DNA of 64,000 nucleotides from Bacteroidota bacterium. Its GTDB lineage: Bacteria; Bacteroidota; Ignavibacteria; Kapaibacteriales; Kapaibacteriaceae. Every line of letters starts with the position of its first letter. The first letter of the stretch is position 1. The position numbers and the translations under genes are program-made. The notes below the pieces were generated by a model. It did no database searches. It saw nothing but the letters and a program-made list of their open reading frames with translations, and was not told the DNA's origin. The stretch lies in contig JAFDZT010000009.1 of assembly GCA_018266735.1 (NCBI GenBank), positions 62,001-126,000 of the forward strand. Direction: 5' to 3'. Positions 33,254 to 42,045 of this stretch are shown here, piece by piece.

Positions 33254-34708
33254 CTACCACGATCGTAATTCTCGTAGCCTTGCCGCCTTCTTATCGAAGT
33301 GCGTTGCCATGCGACCGAGCACGTGGTCGAGGATCGTGACCGCGTCGGCAATGAAGGGGCCTTTGTTGAGCATGACGCATTCGGCGCGGGAGCTCATGGC
33401 GGCATCGGTCATTTCAGCGCGCGTGGGGAGGCCTTTCTTGACGTAGGATTCTAGCACCTGTGTTGCCCAGATCACCGGTGTGTGAGCGGCTTCGCAGAGC
33501 CACATGATCTCTTCCTGCATCTCCGTGATGCGTTCGAATCCGAGTTCAACGGCGAGGTTACCGCGGGCGATCATCACGCCGAGACGTCGGCGGGCCATGG
33601 AGTGAACGATGATGTCGGGAAGGTTCTGTACGGCGCGTCTGGTCTCGATCTTGGCGATCACGGCGATGTCGCGTGTGGTGCGTGCGTCGATCTCGTCGTG
33701 CAGACGTTCGACATCGTCGGCTGTTTGCACGAAGGAGTAGCCGACCATGTCGGCGAGTTCGACGATATGATCGAGCGAAGCCAGATCGTCCGGCGTGAGC
33801 GGATCCAGTGCGAGGTCGGTGTTCGGTGTGTTGATCCCTTGTGCCTCGCGGATCTTCTTGCCACCATGCGGTGCACGCGTGACGAGCAACAAGAGGCCTT
33901 GATCAGTCTGCCGCTCCACCACCGTTGCAACAGAGCCGTCGTCGATCCATACATCGGCGCCGATGCCGACCTGATCGATCACTTCGGGCAAGGCGCATTC
34001 AGCCGTACAGATGGCGTCGGGACTGTGTTGCGTGCCGGGACGGACGAGATGGATGCGATCTCCGGGTACGACGCGTTCACGACCTAGCACGCAACTCACC
34101 GTGGCCGTGCGGATCTTCGGACCCGGAAGGTCCATCAAAATGCGCGACGTCCGATGCGTGGTGCGCTCGGCACTGCGAATGGACTGCGTCATCCGTTCCC
34201 AGAGCTCCGGCTTCCCATGGGCGCAGTTGATACGAAAGCTATGCGTGCCGCGCTGAATGAGGTTGGCGAAGAACTCGGGCTTATCGAACGCCTCTTCCGG
34301 TACGGTGACCATCATGCGTGTGACGTAGGACGAATGCGTTGGGCCGAAGAGCAGGTCGGTGTTGGCGATGAGGTGGCGACGGCCGTCAACAAAGGCGTCG
34401 CGTGATGGACGGTGGACGGTGGTTGGAACGCCGGCAATGGCGGCAATGGTGACGATCAAGGCATCGAGTGTCTCCATCACGTGGGGCTCGATCTGTCCGA
34501 GCGACGTGAGACCACGCAACGACAACTCTTCCTGCACGTCGCGCAGATCGTGATGACGGAGGGCAAGGTAGTTCGCGAGATTGTTCATCGATGGCGACAC
34601 TGTTGGGCGCTTCGAGATCGATGACCACGTGTCGAGCCTTCGCTGGGCGTCCATTTGGACGGAGGAACGAAGTGACGTGAGGGTGTCGAGGAGTTGACTG
34701 TCTGTCAT
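33254..34708 (-). CDS. pyk: Pyruvate kinase (divergent type)
   Basis: Transfers phosphate from phosphoenolpyruvate to ADP, the last glycolytic step. A 484-residue protein with about 125 extra N-terminal residues and no C-terminal allosteric domain. Barrel motifs are clear: RINCAHG, DLPGPKIRT, IAKIE (catalytic Lys and metal-binding Glu), IWATQVLESYVKKGLPTRAE and CVMLNKGPF. The Mg-coordinating Asp of the usual ARGD motif is Asn here (IARGNLAVELG, residue 384, codon AAC at 33557-33559). This type is known from plastid-like and alphaproteobacterial divergent enzymes, which normally keep the Asp. Catalysis may therefore be altered. Confidence 0.85.
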   Translation of the reverse strand: MTDSQLLDTLTSLRSSVQMDAQRRLDTWSSISKRPTVSPSMNNLANYLALRHHDLRDVQEELSLRGLTSLGQIEPHVMETLDALIVTIAAIAGVPTTVHRPSRDAFVDGRRHLIANTDLLFGPTHSSYVTRMMVTVPEEAFDKPEFFANLIQRGTHSFRINCAHGKPELWERMTQSIRSAERTTHRTSRILMDLPGPKIRTATVSCVLGRERVVPGDRIHLVRPGTQHSPDAICTAECALPEVIDQVGIGADVWIDDGSVATVVERQTDQGLLLLVTRAPHGGKKIREAQGINTPNTDLALDPLTPDDLASLDHIVELADMVGYSFVQTADDVERLHDEIDARTTRDIAVIAKIETRRAVQNLPDIIVHSMARRRLGVMIARGNLAVELGFERITEMQEEIMWLCEAAHTPVIWATQVLESYVKKGLPTRAEMTDAAMSSRAECVMLNKGPFIADAVTILDHVLGRMATHFDKKAARLRELRSW

Positions 34709-34766
34709 ACCGCAAAACTACCACACAGCGTGTTCCCGTTTGATGATGATTCAGAGAAGTGACAAA

Positions 34767-34798
34767 TTTGACCGTAGTAATGTGGTAGTATCATTTCG
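34767..34798 (+). promoter_or_regulatory. Possible promoter of the outer-membrane gene at 34811
   Basis: TTGACC (34768-34773) and TATCAT (34789-34794) resemble -35 and -10 boxes but with a 15-base spacer; read as a Bacteroidota-type promoter it would be TTTG (34767-34770) and TATCATTT with 18 bases between. Suggestive only. Confidence 0.35.
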
Positions 34799-34810
34799 AG
34801 GTATTGCGTG

Positions 34811-35329
34811 ATGTGTTTCTGCCGTTCGATCTTGGTGGGGCTGTTGTTTGTCACCTACACACTCACTGCCCAAGAACCGCAGCGAGTGAGCATTGTTCTG
34901 TCACCGTTGGAACTTACCAGTCCGGTTGTGCGGCTTGTAGGGGAGTTCAAGGTGGCAAGGACGCATGGCATTGGTCCGGATGTGGCGGTTGGAGCCATCG
35001 ATCAGGTGTTCGTGTTCGCGATCGGCGCGCAGTATGCATGGTATATGATCGGCGACTTTGACCATGGCATGCAGCTTGGTGCATCCTTGCGGTATTCGCA
35101 ATCCAACGATGAACAGAACGGGATCTCATCCGTTGGCCGTGGCATTGCACTTGGTCCCATCGTTGGCTACAAGTATGTGGCACCATTTGGTCTCACGATC
35201 GGCTTGAACGGTGGACTGCTCTTCATGAGCTTGAATGCCAATGCAAAGGATACGTTTGGTGGCAGGGCTTCGGCGTCTGGCTCTGGTCTTATTCCCACTG
35301 CCGCACTATGGCTTGGCTGGACGATCTAG
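34811..35329 (+). CDS. Small outer-membrane beta-barrel protein
   Basis: A 172-residue protein with a signal peptide ending LTAQE and alternating strands (GIGPDVAVGAIDQVFVFAIGAQYAWY, split by short turns; LGPIVGYKYVAPFGLTIG), ending LWLGWTI. The length, Gly content and aromatic final residues fit an OmpW/DUF3575-like small barrel. ATG at 34811 preferred over the GTG at 34808. Converges on nosY with only 4 bases between. Function unknown. Confidence 0.65.
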   Translation: MCFCRSILVGLLFVTYTLTAQEPQRVSIVLSPLELTSPVVRLVGEFKVARTHGIGPDVAVGAIDQVFVFAIGAQYAWYMIGDFDHGMQLGASLRYSQSNDEQNGISSVGRGIALGPIVGYKYVAPFGLTIGLNGGLLFMSLNANAKDTFGGRASASGSGLIPTAALWLGWTI

Positions 35330-35333
35330 CGCA

Positions 35334-36110
35334 TCACCAATCGCGTTTGTCGAATGCGCGTTTGGCGAACCACAACGGAACGGCCGTCCAAAGAACAAGG
35401 GAGCCGGCCGAGATGAGGATGCCGCGCATGGTGCCGAAGAACTGGTTGAACACGGCCCCGGTGTAGCCCATGAGTGCAGCATGGTCGGACGTGAGCGTGA
35501 CGACGATACGAGCTAGGTCGACAGGGTTTAACACCACCATGGCGATCGTCGCCTCTTCAAGCGGATAGTCCGCATACTGCACGCTCACCCATAAGATGAG
35601 CCCGTCGTAGAGCACGGCAAAGAACAGCCACATCACAAAGGCCACACCCATGCTCATGGCCTTGTCGGCAATGACGATGCCCACCAAGAACGACAAGGCA
35701 AAGAAGACGATGGTGAGCACATTGCCCGACACCATCAGGGCGACGATCGTTGGGTCAGCGATGAGTCCGTGTGCCGCCATTGGGATGCCAACGCCAAGGG
35801 TGAAGGCGGCAAGGAAGGGGATGACAACACCAAGCCACAGCGCAGCGAAGACACTGCTCCGTCGAACCGGCTGCGTGAGGATGAGCTCGATGAACTCGCG
35901 ACTGTTATGAAGATGCAACGTGCCGAACATAGAGGCACCGAGCGGAATGAGCAGGAGGACGATGTTCATGAGGCCCACCACCGTCTTGGCCTCACCTGCT
36001 GTGAAGCGTAACAGTCCCTCGGTGAGGAGGATGAAGAAGAAGACGTAGAGGAGCACCCACTTGCTGCGGGCAATGTCCTTGAGGGCGAAGCCAAGAAGTT
36101 TTCCGATCAT
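35334..36110 (-). CDS. nosY: ABC transporter permease NosY
   Basis: Membrane subunit of the NosFY transporter needed to build the copper sites of nitrous-oxide reductase in the periplasm. The 258-residue protein has about six hydrophobic segments, the first at residues 18-36 (WVLLYVFFFILLTEGLL), with the family's NSREFIELILTQPVRR loop at about 70-85. It overlaps nosF at ATGA (36107-36110). Last gene of the nos operon. Confidence 0.9.
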   Translation of the reverse strand: MIGKLLGFALKDIARSKWVLLYVFFFILLTEGLLRFTAGEAKTVVGLMNIVLLLIPLGASMFGTLHLHNSREFIELILTQPVRRSSVFAALWLGVVIPFLAAFTLGVGIPMAAHGLIADPTIVALMVSGNVLTIVFFALSFLVGIVIADKAMSMGVAFVMWLFFAVLYDGLILWVSVQYADYPLEEATIAMVVLNPVDLARIVVTLTSDHAALMGYTGAVFNQFFGTMRGILISAGSLVLWTAVPLWFAKRAFDKRDW

Positions 36111-36832
36111 GATGCCCTCTGCTTCTGTTGTGCGTCAAGCATCATCGTTGCGATCGAGCGCTCGAGGGTCGCATCTCCGGTCTGCGCGAGCAGGGTTGCA
36201 ACCGTGCCGTCGAATACCTTGGTGCCCTCGTGCAAGAAGATGGCACGGTCGGCCAGCTCCTGGATCTCGCTGAGGACGTGCGAGGTGATCAGTACCGTGG
36301 CGCCGTTCGCTCTTGTGTCCATGATGAGATCCTTGAGCACGCCCGTCGAGATGGGGTCGAGGCCGGCCGTAGGTTCATCAAGGAGCAACACACGTGGTTC
36401 GAACATGAGGGCAATGATGGCGCCGACCTTTTGACGTGTTCCGCCCGAGAGTGCGCGCATGGGTTTCTTGAGATGCGGACCGAGATCGAATCGCTCGATC
36501 AGGGCGGTCTTGCGCGTCGACGTGGTCGAACGCACTCGCTCGATCATAGCGAAGAGATCGAGTGGCGTGAGATTGTCGGGGTATTGGGCGATCTGCGACA
36601 TATAGCCGAGTTCACGACGACCCTGAGCCGAACCGATGGCCGAGATGCCGTTGATCGAGATCGTTCCGGAATCCGGACGGACAAGACCGAGGATGCACTT
36701 CATGAACGTGGTCTTGCCGGAACCGTTCGGTCCGATCACAGCGGTGACGCTATGATCCGGAACATGAACGTTCACATCGCGGAGCACGTGCGAATGCTTG
36801 AAGGACTTGGAGAGGGATGTAATGTCGATCAT
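36107..36832 (-). CDS. nosF: ABC transporter ATP-binding protein NosF
   Basis: ATPase partner of NosY. A 241-residue cytoplasmic protein. Walker A GPNGSGKTT at about residues 34-42, signature LSGGTRQKVG near 128, Walker B VLLLDEPTAGLDP near 149, H-loop ITSHVLSE near 183. All are intact. It lies between nosD and nosY with 4-base overlaps on both sides, the standard nosDFY order. Confidence 0.93.
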   Translation of the reverse strand: MIDITSLSKSFKHSHVLRDVNVHVPDHSVTAVIGPNGSGKTTFMKCILGLVRPDSGTISINGISAIGSAQGRRELGYMSQIAQYPDNLTPLDLFAMIERVRSTTSTRKTALIERFDLGPHLKKPMRALSGGTRQKVGAIIALMFEPRVLLLDEPTAGLDPISTGVLKDLIMDTRANGATVLITSHVLSEIQELADRAIFLHEGTKVFDGTVATLLAQTGDATLERSIATMMLDAQQKQRAS

Positions 36833-38061
36833 GGTCTGCTGCGTGGAGGTCGCATTCGTGGTGATACATCGACGAACGTTTCGGGAGTGACCGATGGCAT
36901 GACCTGCTCCGCCACGTCAAGTATGCTGATGAATAAACTGTGCATGAGCATGACGCTTGAGGGGATCTGCTCGACGAGCATGGAGTAGAGACGGACCGGA
37001 TGATGGGGCACGTCGCCAATGCCGTCCTTGTTCAGATCATATCCTTCGTAGGCACTCCAGAAATTCCGGTGGAAGGTGTTCAACGACGTGGTGGAATTCG
37101 TGGTGACGTCGAACGTGTTCCCGTCGAAGACGCAGTTGCGAATGGTGTTGCCAATGCAATTGCCCATCATGCGCATCGCATAGCCATTGTAGCGGAACTC
37201 GCATCCTTCGATGAGGATGGATGTGGCACCTTCGGCATGAATGGCGATGCTGTTCCGCACAAATCGACAGTTGACCATGTGTCCGCGGGTGATCTCCTTG
37301 AGCAGAATGCCATAGGCCGCATCGCCCCAATTGTCCTGAAAGAGATTGTCTTCCATGTACACTTCATGCGTGAACATCACGGCCACACCCGAGCCGTTGT
37401 TCACAAAGGCATTGTGCTTGTAGGAACAACTGTCCGAGAACATGAAGTGCAGTCCGTACCGGTTGTTGGACTCTGAGTGATTGGAGAGCACCGTGCCATG
37501 ATGCACGAACTCGAAGTAGATGCCGTCTCGCCAACCGCGAACATCGTTCCCCTCGACAAGGATGTTCCGACTCGTCCACAAGTGAATGCCGTTACCGGTG
37601 GACGACTCCTCTTTACCGCTTGAACGCAGGACGTTGTAGGCAATGGTACAGTCCTCGCTCTTCGAGAGATAGATGCCGAAGTATCCGTTCTCGACCGTGC
37701 ATCGCTCGATGGTGATGCGACGCCTGTCGTACACCTTGATGGCGGCATTGTCCTCTGTGTACGCCACAGCGACGTTGCGAATGGTAAGTCCGCGGATCAA
37801 TACATCGTCCGCATGCACGGAGATCACCGAGCTTCCACGTTTGTGTGCGTCGATCACCGCACCCGATGCTCCGAGCACCGTACACCGAACGCCGATCACA
37901 AGGTCTGTCTCCTGATAGACCCCTGCTGCGATGTGCACCGTATCACCTGCCTGTGCACGCGCGAAAGCCTGCGCCACCGTGCCGCCCTTCACAACCCTGA
38001 TCGTGGTCGCACCAAGGGTCTGCACGGCAAGAAGAAGGACAAGGAGGGTGGCGAGTTTCAT
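36829..38061 (-). CDS. nosD: Periplasmic copper-maturation protein NosD
   Basis: Works with NosFY in maturing the CuZ centre of NosZ. A 410-residue protein with signal peptide (LATLLVLLLAVQTLGA) and right-handed beta-helix (parallel carbohydrate-binding/CASH) repeats through residues 60-330, for example IRGLTIRNVAV, GNGIHLWTS and NSIAIHAEGAT. The C-terminus FWSAYEGYDLNKDGIGDVPH is the typical NosD ending. It overlaps neighbours at both ends by 4 bases. Confidence 0.92.
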   Translation of the reverse strand: MKLATLLVLLLAVQTLGATTIRVVKGGTVAQAFARAQAGDTVHIAAGVYQETDLVIGVRCTVLGASGAVIDAHKRGSSVISVHADDVLIRGLTIRNVAVAYTEDNAAIKVYDRRRITIERCTVENGYFGIYLSKSEDCTIAYNVLRSSGKEESSTGNGIHLWTSRNILVEGNDVRGWRDGIYFEFVHHGTVLSNHSESNNRYGLHFMFSDSCSYKHNAFVNNGSGVAVMFTHEVYMEDNLFQDNWGDAAYGILLKEITRGHMVNCRFVRNSIAIHAEGATSILIEGCEFRYNGYAMRMMGNCIGNTIRNCVFDGNTFDVTTNSTTSLNTFHRNFWSAYEGYDLNKDGIGDVPHHPVRLYSMLVEQIPSSVMLMHSLFISILDVAEQVMPSVTPETFVDVSPRMRPPRSRP

Positions 38062-40070
38062 TGGAATGCGTATCCGAGCGAAAGGGTGAAGGTGCGTCCC
38101 TTTGCGGGGACGTTGCGAATGCTCGTGTGTTCGTGATAGAACGTGTCGAACACATTCAAGAGTCCGCCACGTACGGTCAGTCGTTCGAAGAACGTTGCAG
38201 CGGCCGTAAAGTCAAGCAGGGCAAATCCGGGCGTTGTGTCTTCCGGAAGGATGCGTTGCGACGCGTTCCGTTGCGGCGCCACGAACCGTCCTTGTGCGGC
38301 CACCCATGCGGCGGCATCACCAAGAGCGATCCGAAGTGTGGCCTGCGGTGCGGGGATGAGCGGTAGGTTCTCCGTTTCCGTGATCATCGAGGCTTGCGTG
38401 GCATTCATGGTGCCGGATGCTGTCCATGCGTCCGACATACGCCACGTCCACCGAAGCGAGGCCGAGAACAACTGTGCACTGCCGATGTTGTGGTATTGAC
38501 GGATGAGCACAGACGGATCTTCATCGGCCGCAGGCGCTGCGGCGATGTAGTCGTTCACGCGCGTTGCCGAGAACATCACGGCAAGGGCAACGTCTTCCGA
38601 AGCATACTGCGATCCCACTTCGGCATTGTACGAGGTCTCGACGGAGAGATCGGGATCGCCGATGGTGATGATGTTCGAACCCGGATCGTAGAGATAGTAT
38701 CCGTATTGCTCGATGTGCGTGGGTAGACGTTGTGCTCTTCCAACTCCAAAGCTCCACTGCAACGCGTCCGACGTGCGATAGTAGAGCGATGCGCCGATCG
38801 ATCCGGCCACGAGCAGTGGATCGAAGTTCGATACGGGAGCATAACTGCCGAGGGCTGTGCGAGAATCGGCGTCTTCGAGCGAGCGCTTCGAGCCCTCAAG
38901 ACGTCCATTCACACGCAACGTGATCGATTCCGAGAGGAGATGTTCATACACGGGAGCAAGGGCGATGGTGGTCGCTCGTGCATTGCCGATGGTGACAAGG
39001 GACGACTGTACGTTCGGATTCGCCAATGGGATCATGAACATGTCGGCATAGGCATGCATGGTAAATGCATCGAACGTGATCGTCAGCAGGTCGTCGCCAA
39101 TGGTAGTACTGATATCGCCGATGGTGCCGATGGTCGTTGTGACGCCATACATGGGCATGTACATGCCGGGCATGAACGGACGTGATTCGATCTCCGACAC
39201 GGAGCGCGATGAGTCGTCCATCCAGTGGCGAACATGATTGCCGTACAGCTTCCACGTGAGCAGGGTCCCGTGGGCAAAGGACTGTTTCCAGTCAACACTT
39301 CCAATGATGGCCTCGGCACGACGGGTATCCATGTACATGGAGGGAAATCCAACGTCGGTGGCGAGGTCTCCGATGAACGATGCGGTGAGCGTTTGTGATG
39401 TACCTGCCTTCCATGATGCGGCAAGTGCAAGGTTGTGCTTTGTGAAGCCTGAGATGCCGATGGTCGTATCGTCGCCGGCCTTGTAGTCGTGCGCGTCGCG
39501 GAACGTGTAGCCGACGCGATAGGCCACATCGCCACGCATGCCTTGCCCCGTGCCACCATCCGACGAGCAACGGAGCCGACGTCCGTTGGCGTTCGCATCA
39601 TAGCTGAGTTCGGCGGCGGCGCGCAACGGTCCACCGAGCGGCGGTTGTTGCATCGTGAAGTTCAAGGAGCCACCAAGCGTTGAGCCGTAGCGCACATCGC
39701 CCGTTCCCTCGGTGAGTTGCAGAGTGCGAACGTTGTCGAGTTCCACATAGGATGTTGCGGGATCCATCTTGTCGACGCAGGCGGAGTGGATCTTCATACC
39801 GTCGATCGACATGGAGAGTTGTCCTCCGCGAAGTCCTCGAACGATGGGCTCGCAGGCAAAGGCCGCACGCTGAATCAGTCCTGCACCGCCCTGCGTCATC
39901 AGATCGTCAACGCTTCGCATTTGTGAGCGTGGCGTTCCCGGTGCACAGACCGTTGCGCAATTGTCGGCCTCGACCACGACTGTCTGCTTCGTATACCGCG
40001 CCGTGTCCTTCGTAACAGTGTCTGAGCTCATGGAGAGAGCAAGGAGCGGTATGGTGGCAAGGAAGATCAA
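38058..40070 (-). CDS. TonB-dependent outer-membrane receptor, probable copper (NosA/OprC-like)
   Basis: Imports copper across the outer membrane for NosZ metallation, by family analogy. The 670-residue protein has a short signal, a plug domain at about 40-150 (RSQMRSVDDLM, GLRGGQLSMSIDG, then SACVDKMDPATSYVE, which matches the NosA/OprC type) and a barrel to the C-terminus ending TLSLGYAFQ. Its start is TTG within a TTGA overlap with the preceding gene; the next ATG would remove the signal peptide. Placement between the lipoprotein and nosD supports the copper role. A TonB box was not clear. Confidence 0.85.
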   Translation of the reverse strand: MIFLATIPLLALSMSSDTVTKDTARYTKQTVVVEADNCATVCAPGTPRSQMRSVDDLMTQGGAGLIQRAAFACEPIVRGLRGGQLSMSIDGMKIHSACVDKMDPATSYVELDNVRTLQLTEGTGDVRYGSTLGGSLNFTMQQPPLGGPLRAAAELSYDANANGRRLRCSSDGGTGQGMRGDVAYRVGYTFRDAHDYKAGDDTTIGISGFTKHNLALAASWKAGTSQTLTASFIGDLATDVGFPSMYMDTRRAEAIIGSVDWKQSFAHGTLLTWKLYGNHVRHWMDDSSRSVSEIESRPFMPGMYMPMYGVTTTIGTIGDISTTIGDDLLTITFDAFTMHAYADMFMIPLANPNVQSSLVTIGNARATTIALAPVYEHLLSESITLRVNGRLEGSKRSLEDADSRTALGSYAPVSNFDPLLVAGSIGASLYYRTSDALQWSFGVGRAQRLPTHIEQYGYYLYDPGSNIITIGDPDLSVETSYNAEVGSQYASEDVALAVMFSATRVNDYIAAAPAADEDPSVLIRQYHNIGSAQLFSASLRWTWRMSDAWTASGTMNATQASMITETENLPLIPAPQATLRIALGDAAAWVAAQGRFVAPQRNASQRILPEDTTPGFALLDFTAAATFFERLTVRGGLLNVFDTFYHEHTSIRNVPAKGRTFTLSLGYAFQ

Positions 40071-40852
40071 AGAGCGATGGGGAAGTCCGCCGAGCCCAGA
40101 GGCTCATCTGCCTTCGTGACTGTGGTGCCGATCACCCACGCACCCTTCATGATGAGATTCACACTTGCCGAGTAGTGGCCAACGCCGGTTGACACGGGTT
40201 GTACGTTGCCGGGAGAGCCATGCCCCATTGATGGCATGTGTGGTGCGATGGAGATCGACATATCGTCGCGCGACGTGTACACCGTATGATCGCTGGTACT
40301 GTAGACGATGAAGTTGACAGCATTCATACCGATCACCGGTTGTGGTGGCGGTACGAAGCAGACGATGAACTCATGCGTGCCACTGGTGAACGTTGCAACA
40401 TTCGACGATGGTGCCACGGACACTGGAATGCTTACGGAGATCTCTTCGTCGCGAACGTGGTTGTGCACGTTCAAACGCACCGTCCATGCCTCCTTGCTGC
40501 CTTGCATATGCAAGACCGTGCCCACCTTCCACATGTTGTCGACGGTGGGCTCATGACAGCCGCACTGTTCCACCGGTGCACGGTGATGAAGCGAGTCCAT
40601 GTCCATGGCACAGTCCACGTCGACGTGGGCATTGGTGACGACCTGCTTCGTCGACGCATCGATCACCTTGATGTAGAGCTCGTTGTAGCCGACAACGAGC
40701 TGCCGCTTTGCATAGAGCTCAACGTTTGTTGCGCCTTCTGTTGCAGTACCGAGCAATAGATAGTCCGAAGGAGTGGTCTGCTGTGCCGGTTCCGTGGTGG
40801 ATGTACAGGCAGACATCACAATGAGCGCAAGGAGAAGTGCCAGCGTTTTCAT
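40067..40852 (-). CDS. Lipoprotein with FixH/YtkA-like domains, possibly metal-binding
   Basis: A 261-residue lipoprotein, signal ending LIVMSAC. The start is the ATG at 40852; the frame also runs 27 codons further upstream through the heptad array, without stop. Two beta domains are visible: one with NAHVDVDCAMDMDSLHHR and a CGCHEP cluster, and one with PHMPSMGHGSPGN and GHYSASVNLIMKGAW, typical of YtkA/FixH-type proteins. The Cys/His/Met content suggests copper handling. It overlaps the receptor gene, so the two are co-expressed in the nos operon. Not a standard nos gene. Confidence 0.7.
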   Translation of the reverse strand: MKTLALLLALIVMSACTSTTEPAQQTTPSDYLLLGTATEGATNVELYAKRQLVVGYNELYIKVIDASTKQVVTNAHVDVDCAMDMDSLHHRAPVEQCGCHEPTVDNMWKVGTVLHMQGSKEAWTVRLNVHNHVRDEEISVSIPVSVAPSSNVATFTSGTHEFIVCFVPPPQPVIGMNAVNFIVYSTSDHTVYTSRDDMSISIAPHMPSMGHGSPGNVQPVSTGVGHYSASVNLIMKGAWVIGTTVTKADEPLGSADFPIAL

Positions 40853-40871
40853 AGGAGGAAGATAAAGAAAA

Positions 40872-40948
40872 TGACGAGTGACAAGTGACGAGTGACAAGT
40901 GACGAGTGACAAGTGACGAGTGACGAGTGACAAGTGACGAGTGACAAG
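40872..40948 (+). repeat. Heptad repeat array C inside the nos operon
   Basis: Eleven 7-base units, alternating TGACGAG and TGACAAG, fill most of the 99-base gap between the nosL stop and the lipoprotein start. Same units as arrays A and B. The transcript of the nos operon crosses it. Confidence 0.9.
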
Positions 40949-40951
40949 TGG

Positions 40952-41395
40952 TCAGTGCAGCGATCCGGCATCGCGCATGGCATCGTTCCATGTACGATCT
41001 TCACCCGTGAAGCTGATCTGTGCGCGATGTCGCTCTTCGTCTGTGGCGAAGGCTGCGTAGTTCAGACCCATGGGCGACTTGATCATTGGGCTATACAGGA
41101 AGAATGCCTGCGATGCATCGATGAGCGTTCCAGGACGGATGAAGTCCGTCACCCAGAGGGAGTGGATCCCATCCATGCCACCAGGGCGTGCCAAGACCCA
41201 TTGCGCCAGGCATTCAGGACTATCGAAGACCATCACCTTGCCGGTGTTGGCAACAGCCTCTGCACCGAACTTCTGGTCTTCGATCTCCATCTTGCACTGC
41301 GCACATTGATCATGGCCGTAGCGCAATGGTTGCGGTGATGGCTTCGAACAAGCGGTAAGAAAGAGGGCGAACAGAACAAGAGCGATCGATCTCAT
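40952..41395 (-). CDS. nosL: Copper chaperone lipoprotein NosL
   Basis: A 147-residue lipoprotein (LFALFLTAC lipobox) that delivers copper to NosZ. The family site CAQCKME (residues about 31-37) and the VFDSPECLAQW and KSPMGLNYAAF segments are present. It overlaps the membrane protein gene upstream by 4 bases (ATGA at 41392-41395). Confidence 0.93.
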   Translation of the reverse strand: MRSIALVLFALFLTACSKPSPQPLRYGHDQCAQCKMEIEDQKFGAEAVANTGKVMVFDSPECLAQWVLARPGGMDGIHSLWVTDFIRPGTLIDASQAFFLYSPMIKSPMGLNYAAFATDEERHRAQISFTGEDRTWNDAMRDAGSLH

Positions 41396-41976
41396 GATGG
41401 TTCAACGCGTGGTTTCATGAAACATGCAGCAACAGTGAGCGCCATGCCAAGGCCAAGCACCATGAAGCCGGTGTCGGGCCACGATCGCGCAGTGAAATTC
41501 AACAGTACCTTGGTGCCGATGAGCGGCGGCACATACGTCATATCCTCGATCTTGATGATGGCATGCGGATCGAGATTCGTTCCGTAGTCCACTTCCCATT
41601 GGTAAAAGTCGTATAGACCAACGCAACCAGCGATCGCAACGATGACAAGCCAACCGATCACGACCTTGCGTTTGCCAATGAGGGCGGCGGCAAGGCCGAT
41701 CACGGACAGTGCGATCACCAAGGGCGGCATGATCTTCAGTTCCTTGATACTATCCGGCTCAATGCGCTTCATACCGATATAGTGGTTCAGGTTATTGATG
41801 TTGCCAAGGTCGTTCTCCTTCTTCCCCTCGATCTTATTGATGTAGATCTTCATTCCAAGGCCGTAGGGCGGCGGATACTGTGGGGCCTCGAGCTCGATGC
41901 TCCACATGGGAAGGATGAAGAGCAGCAGGGGGGAAAGGGCACCGAGGACGACGAGAAGACGGGCAAGTGGTTTCAT
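41392..41976 (-). CDS. NosB-like membrane protein of the nos operon
   Basis: A 194-residue protein with about four hydrophobic segments: residues 7-25, 84-101, 106-124 and 171-187. A periplasmic loop at 26-80 has PQYPPPYGLGMKIYINKI, and a second loop has YVPPLIGTK. Proteins of this size and topology follow nosZ in clade II nos clusters, and are called NosB in some; role unknown, possibly electron transfer or stabilisation. The name is inferred from place and topology. Confidence 0.65.
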   Translation of the reverse strand: MKPLARLLVVLGALSPLLLFILPMWSIELEAPQYPPPYGLGMKIYINKIEGKKENDLGNINNLNHYIGMKRIEPDSIKELKIMPPLVIALSVIGLAAALIGKRKVVIGWLVIVAIAGCVGLYDFYQWEVDYGTNLDPHAIIKIEDMTYVPPLIGTKVLLNFTARSWPDTGFMVLGLGMALTVAACFMKPRVEPS

Positions 41977-41995
41977 AGTGATGGGGGTCCGCCGA

Positions 41996-42030
41996 CAGCG
42001 GAGAGAGGGGCGAACCCGCTCTCCCCGCTG
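41996..42030 (-). other. Hairpin with UUCG-type loop between nosZ and the NosB-like gene
   Basis: On the transcribed strand the arms CAGCGGGGAGAG and CTCTCTCCGCTG pair over 12 positions (one G-U), followed after a single unpaired C by GGG-TTCG-CCC, an extra-stable UUCG tetraloop. There is no T run behind it. Probably a stability or attenuation element that separates high nosZ expression from the rest of the operon. Confidence 0.75.
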
Positions 42031-42045
42031 TTCAGTGGAGTGGTC

